This document shows positions 1 to 11,359 of a DNA stretch of 64,000 nt, one piece after another (the first letter of the stretch is position 1; the number at the start of each line of letters is the position of its first letter). Under the pieces are notes generated by a model. That model was not told where the DNA came from. It did not search any database and saw nothing but the letters and a program-made list of their open reading frames with translations. Source of the DNA: Eublepharis macularius (taxonomy: Eukaryota; Chordata; Lepidosauria; Squamata; Eublepharidae); NCBI RefSeq assembly GCF_028583425.1, contig NC_072801.1, positions 59,969,766-60,033,765 of the forward strand, given 5' to 3'. A program made the position numbers and the translations under genes.

Positions 1-1140
1 GGAGGGGTTGCTGTTATCCTTTATGATATCCTTCAATTTCTCAGACTTCCAGTACAATCTACAGCTGGCATTGACTGTATACTCCTTTCACTGGGAACCA
101 GAGATAGATATTCTGCATGTTTACTGATTGCCCAGCTCCCCTATGGGTACCCTTTCTGAGTTGGATGAGGTGATCTCAGATGTGGTCTGGAAACACAAAG
201 ACTGACTGTTCTAGGGTGCTTCATCCATGCTAAATGCTCTATTTCAGGGCCAGCCCAGGGATTTATAGCTTCCCTGTCAGCCCTGGGCCTCTCTCAGTGA
301 CAGGCCCCACATAGGAAATTGTCCACACTTTGGACAATATTTTGCACTGTGCCTTTGAAGGAAGGTCTTGTTTCAGGGTTAGAGATGTATCATGAACCAT
401 CGTCTGACTGCTATCTATTGAAGGCCCTGACACCCTTCAAAAAGGGGGGGGGGCTGTTAAAATGGTTCACCCATAAAGGCTCATGGACCCTTCTAGATTC
501 CAACATGCTCTACTGAGGCTGCTGTAATAATACAAGGCGTCTGGCAAGGTGCACTCAATCAACTGCTCAACCAACAGCACCTGCCAGTAATATTTAGATG
601 GTATTTCAAATAATCATGAAAATAGAATACAATTAGTGTAAGAAATTAGCTACCATTTTAAAGTGCTCAGTGCCAAACAATTCATTAATACAATGATTAC
701 AATTTATACAGTCATTACAGTACAAGTATTACAAATACAAAATATAAGTATTGACCACGTCCCTGTAAGGTAGTCCAACAGGAGGGAAAACTTCTTTTGT
801 TACAAGCTTAAAGATTGTTTGTTCTTAACATCAAGTCCTGAAGGTTCCCTTGTAAATGTGGAGTGATGTTCCAATCATGCAGTCTATGGTGGACACAGAA
901 GACAACCCATTGGGGCTGGTAGTCGTTGTATGACTGAAATTAACAAGGTTCGTTTTTCTCTCTTCTTCCAAACAGGTGGATATCAAGGAAGGACGGAGGG
1001 CCCACTAGGGGCTCTCCCAGCCCTACAAGTTGCCAGCTTGAACATTCAGCTTGTTTCACGGCTCATTACATTTCCTCAGGGGCCAGTCTTGTTACCACCA
1101 ATGCAAAGCCACAATCAATCAGGAAAAGGTTCACGTGCTG
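1..1140. other. Intergenic sequence, no gene seen
   Basis: Short open frames here have no recognisable similarity and no splice-site context. An 11-base G run begins near 437. The right end may be the degraded 5' part of the LINE that follows, but I cannot show it. Confidence 0.5.
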
Positions 1141-1143
1141 TAT

Positions 1144-2830
1144 TCAGCGCACATTAAGGCGGTCTACTGAGGTTGTGGCAGGAGCTTGGGATGGGAGCTG
1201 CTCTAAGACAGTGACAATATTGCCTCTCTCCAAACCTTGGCGCGGAAGCCAGCCCCGTGGTCTACCACAGAGATGGGTGACTAAAGAGGGCTTGAAGATG
1301 TCTAGAAAGATGCTGGCAGAAAACTCACTCTGAAACTGGTGCAGCATGCTACAAAGCAGCAATGAGAGCAGCAAAGAAAAGTGATTTCTCTGCAGCCATT
1401 GCATCAGCTAATTCATGACCATCCTGATTGTTCAAGGTATCTCAACGTCTTCTGATTCCTAGATCTGAACCTTTACAGTCTCAGGACCAGACAATTAGCT
1501 GTGATGCCTTTGCAAAGCTTTTTGCTAATAAAATAGCGTGGATAATCTCTGACCTGGATGCCAGCTGTAATACAGGTGAAGTGGAAGAAATGTACGGACC
1601 AATTTGAACCAGTTACCATGATGGTTATTGACAAGATCCTGCCATCTGTGAAGTCCTCCACCTGTGCACTGGATCCTTGCCCATTTTGGCTGTTAACATC
1701 ATGTAAGGACCACATGAATGAACTGTTGAGGTCTGTCATAAATCAGTCAGTAACTCAGGGCACCTTCCCTCAGCTACTCAAACAGGCGGTTATCAACCAG
1801 CTACTTAAAAAAAATAAAATCCCTAGACAAAAATGATGTGGCCAATTACTGCCTAGTTTCTAAATTGCCCTTTCTGGGCAAAGCAATGGAGAGAGCAGTA
1901 GCTGACTAGCTCTAGGTCTTCTTGGATAACTCCGGTGCTTTGGACCCTTTCCTGTATGGATTCAGGCCAGGCTATGGGACGGACATGGCTCTGGTGGCTT
2001 GAGTTGATGACTGGTGCCTGAATGGAGACAAAGGTCATGCTTCTTTGTTGCTCCTCCTGGATCTATCTGCATCCTTTGATACAGTAGACCATGACATCTT
2101 GTTGAGGCATTTGGAGGCAGAAGTGGATATCAAGGGATGTGCCTTGGACTAGTTTAAATAGTTTCTCATGGAATGGGTTGCTGCTGGAGACCAGGGCCGT
2201 TTCCACACGGCTTACCTGTGCTCGTAACGTCCCGGCAGATCGCGCAAAAAACACGGAAGATCGCGTTTTCTCCCGTGAGATTTGCACGATGTCACGCGAT
2301 GTCGCACAAATCTCGCATGAGGAAATACGATCTTCTGCGTTTTTTGTGTGATCTACCGGGACGTTACGAGCACAGGTAAGCCATGTGGAAACAGCCCAGC
2401 TGTCTCCAGAGTGGGAGTTATCTTGCGGCACAATCTTATCCATTTTATTCAACCTCTTTGTAAAGGCTTTAGGAGAACTCATTCAAAGCTATGGAACTAG
2501 ATGCCATCGTTATGCAGATAGCACCCAGCTCTATATCTCACTACCCAAATTGCTGTGGGATGCAGTAGAGATCTTGGGTCGCAACCTGACAGCTGTGATC
2601 AAATAGTAGAATGCAATCAAATTGAAACTGAACTTAGACAAGACAGAAGTTTTGCTGCTTGGGAAGGTAGGGAACTTAGAGGACATTGCACTCCCCACTT
2701 CCGATGGTGTTCATCTGACCCTTGCAGACTCAGTCAAGAGCCTAGAGGTTATACTGTATCCAGCACTACTGCTAGGAAAACAAATCAAAGCAGCTGCAAA
2801 AAATGCTTTCCAGTCTATCCTCTAAGATGG
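1144..2830 (+). mobile_element. L2-like LINE, ORF2 reverse transcriptase fragment
   Basis: Broken + strand frames match the reverse transcriptase of Jockey-superfamily LINEs, most like L2. Seen in order: a FRPGYGTDMAL-type block near 1960, LLLLDLSASFDTVDHDILL near 2050-2105, LSPILFNLFV-type residues near 2430-2460, CHRYADSTQLYISLP near 2500-2545 (the YADD catalytic box with the second Asp changed to Ser) and LKLNLDKTEVLLLG near 2625-2670. Stops and frame changes show it is dead. A foldback element (2192-2399) is inserted in the RT domain. The likely 3' tail of the same copy lies at 3555-3780, beyond a second inserted element. Confidence 0.8.
2192..2399. mobile_element. Foldback DNA element, CAGGGCCGTTTCCACAC family, copy 1
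   Basis: The two ends are inverted copies: CAGGGCCGTTTCCACA at the left and TGTGGAAACAGCCCAG at the right. The interior is also largely palindromic, with a GCTCGTAACGTCCCGG-type arm at both ends. CAGGG fits the YARNG start typical of hAT transposons. It interrupts the L2 reverse transcriptase and has no coding capacity, so it is a MITE. A clear 8-bp target duplication was not found for this copy. A shorter relative lies at 19704-19810 and a one-armed one at 43832. Confidence 0.7.
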
Positions 2831-2882
2831 CCCCCTACTTCGACATAGCCAGTCTGGCCACCTGGAGGGCCACACTGCCATG

Positions 2883-2982
2883 CCGGGCCTTCCCGCCACC
2901 ATGGTGGCCTCCTCGGGGCCTCCGGTGGGCTGCAACACCACACCGGGTTTTCCCACTTCTGTGGTGGCCTCCTCATGGCTCC
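2883..2982. repeat. Two imperfect copies of a 60-bp GC-rich unit
   Basis: A unit starting CCGGGCCTTCCC at 2883 recurs as CCGGGTTTTCCC at 2943. Both run into GTGGCCTCCTC. The period is 60 bp. It lies between the LINE ORF and the nested element at 3038. Confidence 0.6.
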
Positions 2983-3037
2983 AAGGCAAGCCATGTTGCT
3001 GAAGACTCACTTTTTATCTCCATGGAGCGGCCTGTGG

Positions 3038-3513
3038 TAGGGTTGCCATTCCCCCACCGGGGGAATGGGGGATCCCCCATGCCCACTTACATGGCTGGTT
3101 GGAGGGTGCGCTCCCCCCCCCCGAGCAGGGAGCGCACTCCCACGCCACGAGAGCAGGTAGCGGCAGTGGAAGCAGCAAGAGCAGGCTCTCACTGCAAGTG
3201 TGGCCGCTCGCTCTCGCTGCCATCGCTACCACTGGCTCTCGCCGCTGCTGCTGCCTCTTGCCGCTGCAGCCCCTGTGCGCCAAATGAAAGCAAGTGGACT
3301 GGCAGGTGAGCGAGAGGGTGGGCAGGCGGGCAGTGACAGCAACAAGGGCTCCATTTGACACGGGGGCGCCCTTTGACCTCGCGTGATGATGTCACTCACG
3401 GAAGTGACGTCAGCACATGAGCTAGGGTAAGTGCTGGCTTCCAAACCCCCTCCGGAAGACTACATGGACCTGGGGATCCCCTATCGAGGGACTCCAGGTC
3501 CCTGGCAACCCTA
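3038..3513. mobile_element. Non-autonomous hAT-type element, GC-rich, 476 bp
   Basis: The ends are TAGGGTTGCCA and its inverse TGGCAACCCTA. The flanks GCCTGTGG (3030-3037) and GCCTGCGG (3514-3521) form an 8-bp target duplication with one mismatch, which is the hAT signature. The interior is GC-rich and contains a GTCACTTC-like block near 3400. The element seems to have landed inside a smaller inverted repeat, since GACTCACTTTTTATC just left of it is mirrored by GATAAAAAGTGAGTC just right of it. Confidence 0.75.
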
Positions 3514-3554
3514 GCCTGCGGGTGGGATAAAAAGTGAGTCATCACTAATATGGC

Positions 3555-3780
3555 TTGCTTTTATATAGTAGGTTGATCAGTTTCAGCATTTCTTCAACTC
3601 TGTATTGGATTTCTCCCGGTTTTAAAGTCTCTGCAAATCTACATGTATATACCCTATTACATTGTTTATCAAAATGCCTTTGATTGTACTTACTCACACT
3701 GTGTTATCTGTGTTGAGTCTCGGTGAGAAAAGTGAACTATAAATAATGTAAACAAATAATAATAAACAAATAAATGATTA
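3555..3780 (+). mobile_element. LINE 3' tail (L2/CR1 type)
   Basis: It carries the motif series ATTGTACTTACTCACACTGTG, TGAGTCTCGGTGAGAAAAG and TGAACTATAAATAATG, ending in AATAAA-rich simple sequence. The same series occurs at 16470-16660 and near 49950-50030. It is probably the 3' end of the LINE at 1144-2830, displaced by the inserted GC-rich element. Confidence 0.6.
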
Positions 3781-3789
3781 AGCACTTTG

Positions 3790-4590
3790 CAAATGTACAG
3801 ATGTTGTTTAAATGATAAACTATACTCGATGTTTAGAAAAACTACTACCCCAGTTAATGTTTCTACAGTTTGCCCTTTCTCCAAGAAACTAAGTTAGACT
3901 CATAGGAGCTCTGTGAGTTAGTGTAGAGGGTGGGGGGGCAGTGTGTGATTTACCACATGGTCACCCCTCAAGAATCCAAGTGGGGAGTGTATCTTGGTAT
4001 CTCCCAGATATATGCTGAATTGTAACCACTAAAGTTTATCTTGGAGTGTCTTTGAAGATCTGTGCATTACGTACATGTGTGGGTGGGGGCCTTTTCAGGC
4101 AACAGGACATGTGCCACACATGTCCCTCCCCCAAGTAAACATGAGGTCTGTCTTTTTGTTAAGATTCATGTAAACAAGCCAGGCACCTGCTCAAGTGGTT
4201 TTACGTCCTCTTTGGGATAAAATTTGTCAACCTAACCCCCCTCTTCCTGTTTGTTTGAGGATAGGACTGGAATTGAAATGTTTTCCAAGATGGAAATGCT
4301 CATATTTGGCCATATGGACACTGCAGTTTGAGGGATGTTTCATGTAAGGTTTGTGCACGTGTGTGAGAGAGGGACAGGGGCTGAGGTCCATTTTTGTCAC
4401 CTTACCAGAAGGCAACACAGAATAGAGCTGTAGTCCCTGGAAGGATCTCAAACCCTTTCCACCCTGTTTTTATCGTTACCTCCAAGGAGCTCATACATAG
4501 TTCTCCCCGCCACCAATTTATATGTTTACAACTACCCTGTGAATTAAGTTAGCATAAAGGTTGGGTGAAAAATTGTGCCCAGTCCTAGCC
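3790..4590. other. Intergenic sequence, nothing recognised
   Basis: No exon-like segment, repeat family or conserved motif was recognised on either strand. Confidence 0.4.
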
Positions 4591-5610
4591 CAAACCTCTC
4601 ATTCATTCATTCATTCATTCATTCATTCATTCATTCAACTTATACCCCACACTTCCAGCAAGCAGGCTCAGGGTGGCTTCCAACAATATATTAATAAATA
4701 CATTAAAAACATTAAAACCACTTAATCCAGATAAAAAATTCAGGCACCACTGATCAAACCAGGCCACTATAAAATCACTGCAAGCCACAGGCACCACCAT
4801 GGTGTAAATCTGGGCAGCTGCAAAAGGACGGCAAGACGGTCAGAAAGGGGGGACACAAAGCTGGCCCCTAATCAAAGGCCTGGCAGAACATCTCCATCTT
4901 GCAGGCCCTGTGGAACTGTAATAGGTCCCACATGGCCTGGATCTCTGGTAGGAGAGTGTTCCACCAGGCTGGGGCCAGGGCAGAAAAGGCCCTGGCCCTA
5001 GTCAAGGCCAGCTGAATGTCCCTCGGGCTGGGGACCACCAGGAGCTGCTTATCTGCAGAGGGCGAGGCCCTGCAGGGGACATAATGGGAGAGGCGGTCCT
5101 GCAGGTATGCACAAAGGGCTTTGTGTACGAAGTCCACAAAGGGCTTTGAATACTAGAGCCAATACTTTGAACTGGATCCCGAACTCAACTGACATAACAT
5201 GGTAGATGTACACCCTAAATGGCATCTCCATGAGGATGCATGCTGCTGCATTTTGGACCTGTTGTAACTTCTGGGTCAAGCCCACAGGCAGCCCAGCATA
5301 CAGTGAGTTACAGTAGTCTAGTCTAGAGGTGACCGTTGCATGGATCACCAAAGCCACGTCCTGGGACGAGAGGTAGGGTGCCAGTTGCCTGACCTGCCGA
5401 AGGTGGAAAAATGCAGATCTGGCTGCGGCTGCAACCTGGGCCTCCATAGAAAGTGTGGCATCCAGGAGCACACCCAGGCTCTTCACTGCCAAAGAAGGTA
5501 ATTGCACTCTACCAAGGGCTGGGGGCCAGATTCCCAATTCCATCGTCCCACAACCCAGATACAGAACCTCCATCTTCAGGGGATTCAACTTCAGGTGGCT
5601 CTGACACAAC

Positions 5611-5879
5611 CAGGGCTTTTTTTCAGCTGGAACGCGGTGGAACGGAGTTCCGGAACCTCTTGAAAATGGTCACATGGCTGGTGGCCCCGCCCCCTGATCT
5701 CCAGACAGAGGGGAGTTTAGATTGCCCTCCGTGCCACTGGAGGGCTGGAGCAGCACAGAGGGCAATCTAAACTCCCCTCTGTCTGGAGATCAGGGGGCGG
5801 GGCCACCAGCCATGTGACCATTTTCTCCGAGGGCAACCCACTGAGTTCCACCACCTCTTTTCCCAGAAAAAAAGCCCTG
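5611..5879. mobile_element. Palindromic hAT-type MITE, CAGGGCTTTTTTTC family, copy 1
   Basis: Ends CAGGGCTTTTTTTC and GAAAAAAAGCCCTG-like are inverse copies, and most of the interior is a long palindrome with a short unpaired centre near 5735-5760. The flanks GACACAAC (5603-5610) and GACACAAT (5880-5887) form an 8-bp target duplication, 7 of 8 matching. It lies inside the L2 copy at 4598-6540 and is therefore younger than it. Three further copies lie at 19174, 26408 and 31344. Confidence 0.9.
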
Positions 5880-5933
5880 GACACAATCATTTCATCACGG
5901 CATCCAGTCAACTGGCCAAGGAGTCCGGAGCAG

Positions 5934-6169
5934 TGAGCAGAACCACAAGTGACAAAAGGCACAGATTGGACACTTGTCAGCTTCCCTCAAGTTTTGATGG
6001 GAAATGTAGGCATCCTAGTCTTGCAGCTTGGCTCTCCGACTGCTGTCCAATGGACTTTTCAACTGTCACTTGTCCAACATTCCGCCAAGCTGCCTACATT
6101 TCCCATCAAAACTTGAGGGAAGCTGACAAGTATCCAATCTGTGCCTTTTGTCACTTGTGGTTCTGCTCA
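5934..6169. mobile_element. Long inverted-repeat (foldback) element
   Basis: The left arm TGAGCAGAACCACAAGTGAC continues through CAAAAGGCACAGATTGGA and a block near 5975-6010. All of this is mirrored at the right in GATACTTGTC-side sequence, CCAATCTGTGCCTTTTG and CACTTGTGGTTCTGCTCA. It splits the L2 frame between MDGQLDA and ELLRTP. A target duplication is not clear, so I do not assign a superfamily. Confidence 0.75.
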
Positions 6170-6549
6170 GCATCTAATTGGCCATCCATCAACAGATAGA
6201 GCTGGGTGTCATCAGTATATTGGTGACAACCCAGCCCAAAGCTACAAACCAACTCGGCATGGGGGCGTATATAGAAGTTAAATAACATCGGGGAAAGAAT
6301 TGCCCCCTGAGGGACACCACACACCAAAGGATGGCAGGCGGACATCTGTTCCCCTAGCGCAACCCTCTGTCCCTGCCCGTGGAGAAGAGCTCAGCCATTG
6401 CAGGCTGTCCCACGAATTCCCACAGCGGTGAGGCAATGAGTAAAAAGTTCATGATCGACTGTGTCAAACGCCGCTTTAAGATCCAAAAGTCTTGCTGCTC
6501 CCTTAGCTCTCAGCCCTGCCCGCATATGTGTGGGACTAGCAATGCTCAA

Positions 6550-7250
6550 ACAAGATCTGAAACACTTTTAAGAACTCTGCAAAAATGCGAGTTAGAAATG
6601 TTCTAAAAATAAAATGAATCTAGTTTAACTTCAAACCACAGTGGCATCTATGGAGTTCCTGTTAAAACTGTTTTATATCTTCTCTCAGCTATCCTCACAA
6701 CCACTCAGTGAGGTAATTTTACAGAGGACATACCTTCTTGGGGACAAGTCCAGACAGATTCTTCTCTTGAGTGTGGAGTCTGACTTTTAAAGTCAATCTC
6801 TGAGGATAGGGGTGGTGTACTGGAAACTTCTTTTCAGTTTTTGTAGTAGAAAACTTAGAAATTTGCGGGAGTGCTGGAAAAATAAACCCTATGAAAAAAA
6901 TTCCTACTAAATGCTTTTTAATGCAAGGTTTTACTCACTATGAATGTGTAGCAAGAAGATTTTTGTGTAAGCCAATCTACTGCTTTGGAGCATAACAAGT
7001 ACGGGGCATTTCATTTCCACTTCCCCCACTCTTTCCTCTTTCCCTTCCCTGAAAGCCCCTATAGCCTCTCCCTTTTCTTGCTTCCTTCCCACCCACCCAC
7101 CAGCCAACCTACCTTTATCCCCACTCCCACCCCCACCCCCTGCATCTTCTGCTTTCCCACCTTCTCTCCCCTGGTAGCCTCTGGCCAGGGAAACTATGGC
7201 TGAGTTATGTGGTGCTGACCACTGAGCCAGGCCCAGATGCATGATGGGAA
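6550..7250. other. Intergenic sequence with a pyrimidine-rich tract
   Basis: No gene seen. 7015-7150 is strongly C/T-biased on the + strand. The long - strand frame that covers it comes from this composition, with proline/serine-type translation on the opposite strand and no family match. Confidence 0.45.
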
Positions 7251-7259
7251 ACCACAAGG

Positions 7260-7990
7260 ACTTGTGGGGGCATGCTTGCCAAGCCCCCACAGGTGACAGG
7301 GGATCCCCTGCTGCCAGCAGGCACTTTCCCCCACTGCTCAGATGGCCGGTGGGAGGTGGGGAATGGTGGGAAGCAGGAGGGCAAGACTGGCAGTGCCCCA
7401 GTGCTCTGATGCCTGTCACCCCTTTGTACCCAGAACTGACATCAGTGCATCTCTGGGGGACAAGGGGGAGGGGGGGAGATACTCTGGTGTTTGGACTGAA
7501 TTTCGCCCAAATACCGGAGCACTCCAGGCATCCATCGGTGATCGCTGGTGTCACTTCTGGGCACACGAGGAGTGGCATCAGCACATTGCTGGTTACATAA
7601 TGATGTCACTGGTGACGGTGAGCCCTCACCTTTTAAGTCCCCTGATCTCCTGTGGGAGGCACCTCATTTTCCCTTGTATCTTAGGGTTCCCAGGTCCCTA
7701 TACGCTCCCCACAGGAGTTGGGGGACCTGGGACTTACCTTGTGTAATTCCCTCATGTGTGCATGCTCCCGGACAAGTATGATGATGTCACTTCTGGGAAG
7801 TGATGTCATCACTCTGGCTGCAAGCATGCTCCTGTGCTTCATGTGGGGCTAATTCTGGCCCATTTGGGGCTAAAATTGGCCCCAACGACGCACAGGAGCA
7901 TGCCTGTGACTGGCGCAATGATGTCATTTTAGAAAGTAACATCGTCGCACCTGCCAGAAGCGCACCCAGTGCACGCTTTCCCAAGTTGCC
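7260..7990. mobile_element. Composite of two truncated GC-rich hAT-type elements
   Basis: The left part resembles the interior of the elements at 3038 and 14627 (GGGGATCCCCTGCTGCCAGC near 7299, GATGTCACT near 7601). A second end, TAGGGTTCCCAGGTCCC, starts near 7681 and runs into the shared blocks GATGTCACTTCTGG and GCATGCTCC seen also in the element at 9075. Neither copy has a clear right-hand terminus, so they are degraded or overlapped. Confidence 0.55.
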
Positions 7991-8862
7991 TGCTGCCTAT
8001 TGTATCTCCCTTCAAACACCATTTCCTCTTCCTTCCTTCTAGCAAACCCCATATGCTCACTCTTACCAACCCCCTGCTTCCTTCTCTCTCTTTCAGGACT
8101 GTTTCGGCCTCCTGGTCCACTCCCATTCTCCCATCCATGGTTTTGCTTTATGGAAACCAAAAGCCTTGGATATCGTTGTGCCTGGCATTCTTAAAGCTGC
8201 AGGCATTCTTATTTTGGTGGGGTTTAATGTTGAAATATATATATTTTTAAGATTTCAGATTTTTCTATTGCCCTGCAACTTCCTTTAAGTTTGTAGAGAA
8301 ATCCCCCTCCCATCTGTCTATTTTGTGGCTCTGTTAATCGTATCCTTTACCTACCCCCCCCCCCCCGCTTTAAGCCTATGTTAAGAGCAAAGGATGATGA
8401 GGATGAGATCTAAAATTGCTAGGTTTATGACAGAATGATTATTATGCAGCTAGGTTGACCAAGTTCCATCTAGGAACCCTGTGCCTGAGTAATGATCCCA
8501 CCTCCAAGTAAGGCCTGAAGATCTCCCAGAGTTACCATTATGGATATAATTTATCCATAGTTTGTTGCCCACTGGCACGTGAGTCACCAGTGGGAGGAAG
8601 TATGGGGGAAGAAGCACACACCAGCATCACAGTGGCACAATCACATTGCTTCTGGTAAAACCCAATATAGACAGTCTAGTAGTTTACAAAAAATCTATGA
8701 TAAAACCATAGAGTTTTTGGAAGTGATGGAACATCTAAAGATATCACTTCCAGTTTTTACCAGAATTAGCATTGGTGCGCCAATGTGATGCGGATGCATA
8801 AAGCAGCCTAACCCTAACCCAGTTTCTCTCCGTTGTTACCAGCTGCTGCCTAGCAACCCTGA

Positions 8863-9037
8863 TTACAACTGATATGCACACTATTAAGATAAATTTCCCT
8901 GGAGAAAATGGCTGCTTTGGAGGGTGGACTCTGTAGCATTATAGTCTGATGAGATCCCTCTCCTCCCCTCAGGCTGCCCTTCCCAGGATCCTCCCCCAAA
9001 TCTCCACGAATTTCCAAACCCAGAGTTGGCAACCCTA
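8863..9037. mobile_element. TAGGGTTGCCAG-family MITE, left-truncated
   Basis: It contains the family core CCTGGAGAAAATGGCTGCTT, then TGGACTCTGTAGCATTATA, and ends AGAGTTGGCAACCCTA. The left terminus is missing. Better preserved copies lie at 12349, 13493, 27747, 32823 and 63297. Confidence 0.7.
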
Positions 9038-9074
9038 GCTAGTGTTGAGTCCTGCCATCCAAGCACCCAGCAAA

Positions 9075-9433
9075 CAGGGTTGGCAGGTCCCCTTACGCTC
9101 CCAGTGGGAAGCAGGGACCCGGCACTTACCTGGAGATGTTTTCATTGCTGGTGTGCTGCGTGTGCCTGCACTGCCACCAGCACAATGACATCACTTCCAG
9201 AGTGACATCATTGTGCCTGGCAGCAGGCATGCTTCACAGGGGCCAATTTGGGCCCCTGAGAAGCGCGGGAGCATGCCTGCCAGCAGGCACAATGACCTCA
9301 CTTCAGGAAGAGACATCATCGTGCCCAGCGGGAGCACACTCGCTGCGTGCTGGCCTGGGAGGTTTCTTGCAGCAGGGGGCAGAGGGTGGGAGTGGGGGAT
9401 CCCCTGCCTCCACCGAGGGACCTGGCAGCCCTA
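9075..9433. mobile_element. Non-autonomous hAT-type element, 359 bp
   Basis: The ends CAGGGTTGGCAGGTCCC and GGGACCTGGCAGCCCTA are inverse copies. The flanks CCAGCAAA (9067-9074) and CCGGCAAA (9434-9441) make an 8-bp target duplication, 7 of 8 matching. The interior has paired ATGACATCACTTCC-type blocks and no coding capacity. Confidence 0.8.
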
Positions 9434-9439
9434 CCGGCA

Positions 9440-11350
9440 AAACCAACATTTGCTCTGGCACAGTCAGTTGAAGGGCTGGCGTCGCACTGTAATCTAGCCC
9501 CTGTTCTCAGAGCTGTGTGCGTGGGGCAGAGCCCAGTGGCTTAGCCTGCTGCAAAGCCTGGGTCCTTTTCTACTGTGTTGAGCAATGAATATTTGGAAGA
9601 AGAGACGGGTGCCCTGTGGCCTGGTTGTTGTGCCCTGGTTTGTTATCATGATATCACCGCTGCTCTAGACCAGTCCAAGCTGGAAAATGGCCCTCTGTTT
9701 TTGGAGATTCACAGGGACTTTGCCTGGTAGCAAGGGAACTGTGCCAATGCAAACATTGGGAGGGGGGTGTCTTTAAATCACTAGCCCTTTCACTCACCCT
9801 GATGCAATCGCCCTTCAGTTTACAGTAGCTCACTGGCATTTCCTGGAGGCGTTAGCATGCTTTTTTGGGGGAAGTACTACTTCGGGGAAAAGTGACTTGC
9901 AAGTTTTCCTTTCCCAGAGCTCATCAATAAGGAATCTGCAAAATCAGAGTGAAAAGCACAGACCTTTGAAGTAGAGAGAAAGGCTGACTGGGGGCAGGCA
10001 AAACCCCAAAGGTGACAAATACAAAATTTACATACAATCCAATTGTAACCGTTACTTTCCAGCAAGAGAGGTCGGGCAGTGGAGTTTAAGCATGCCAGGG
10101 ATAACCCCCCCCACACACACACACACACACCATCCTGATGGGGTGAAGGTCTGAGTGAGTGGCAAGAGCAAAGCACTCAGCTCATAATCAGGACAGGGTA
10201 CTCTTTCCTTTAATAATCATGTACTGTAACACCAGATGCTCCAAGTCTCAAATTCAGAATCAAACTGCTTATGCCATTGTAGATCCATGATCCAATCATT
10301 CAATGTGCAATTTAGTGGCTAAAAGCAGCCATGGGAGGGGGACATGGATTTGGGGTAACATTAGAGAATGTGGGTTTACCTCTTCCCCCATACTACTTCC
10401 CTGATCGAAATTTCCCCTCTTGAAAATGCTTTAAAATTTGGTAGGAAAAAAGACAGGCACAATGTGGATATCGATCTTTTTCTCTGTGGAGGAGGTAATT
10501 TTTGACGGGGGGAAATGGTGTGTAGGGGGAAAGTTAGCCTGCTATTTAGCCAGCATCAAAGGCTCTGTCCATATCAGCCTCTCTTGTGATTGGTTATTAC
10601 AGCTTAATCACACATTGGCAGCACCAATCATGGATCACTAATATGATGGGCCAAAGCATCATCTGACAGGAGCATACCTTCCAACATTTCATGGATTAAA
10701 ATAGGGAATGCTTGCAACATCTTTGCTAAGGGACACTATCCCATCCTGCTCCCCTCCCTACACACTGGGAGAGAGGCTGCACCCTGCATACTCTGGGCTG
10801 CATTTTAGGATTGTTAAGTGGAATTCTCTTAATTCCTCTTTGTCAAATTTCTCCCTAAAATCCAGCAATCCTTTTCTGTTCCTCTTTTTAGGAATCTGAG
10901 TCAGTTTTAAATCAATTCCCCTTCCATGAAGAGAAAGATTAGATTTCGATCTCTATGACGTAATGCATTTATTAATTTATATACTATGAGCAAAGTTGAA
11001 AAAGTAAGGACAAGGTAAGCCATTAAACAATTTAACACAAGCCAGAACTTGTCTGAACATATCCTTTCTGCATTAGACTGTTTTACCCTTTGTATCGTGT
11101 TACAGTGGCACAAAAATAGACAGAAATCCATATTATCACATGGTGAAAAATACTCAAAGATAAATTAATCAGAAACCAAAGAGGATTCCTTTATCAAAAG
11201 AGGAAAGGAGAATTAGAGGAACCAGTTGCTGTGTCTAAAAAAGAAAATTTTGGAAAAAGAAATCCCCCCCTCCGCCCATAACAATCCTACTCTGTCCATT
11301 GACTGTTACATGCCTGACTTCCATTGATTTAAAAGCAAAGAGGCAATCAC
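9440..11350. other. Intergenic sequence, nothing recognised except a CA run
   Basis: A (CA)n tract of about 20 bases lies near 10112-10131. No gene, SINE or LINE was recognised. Confidence 0.4.
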
Positions 11351-11359
11351 CAGAGGGAC

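Larger units (their letters stand above)
4598..6540 (-). mobile_element. L2-like LINE, 3' half, with (ATTC)n tail
   Basis: Read on the - strand it shows HCLTAVGI-type and FDTVDH-like RT sequence near 6440-6480, VCGVPQGAILSPMLFNFYI near 6270-6330, HQYTDDTQLYLLMDGQ near 6175-6230 (intact TDD catalytic box), SHLKLNPLKMEVLYLG near 5555-5600, then the C-terminal block SRLDYCNSLYAGLPVG and the LAPAWWNTLLPEIQAMW block. It ends at an (ATTC)n run, 4598-4638, which is (GAAT)n on the sense strand and matches the short-tandem 3' end used by L2. Two foldback elements (5611-5879 and 5934-6169) are inserted in it. Confidence 0.85.

Noticed and set aside
2803-3361. Overlapping GC-rich frames on both strands
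   Set aside because: They lie in a GC-rich non-autonomous element and tandem units. Open frames are expected from composition.
6931-7584. 217-codon - strand open frame
   Set aside because: It arises from a pyrimidine-rich tract and a GC-rich DNA element. The translation is Gly/Pro/Glu-rich with no domain.
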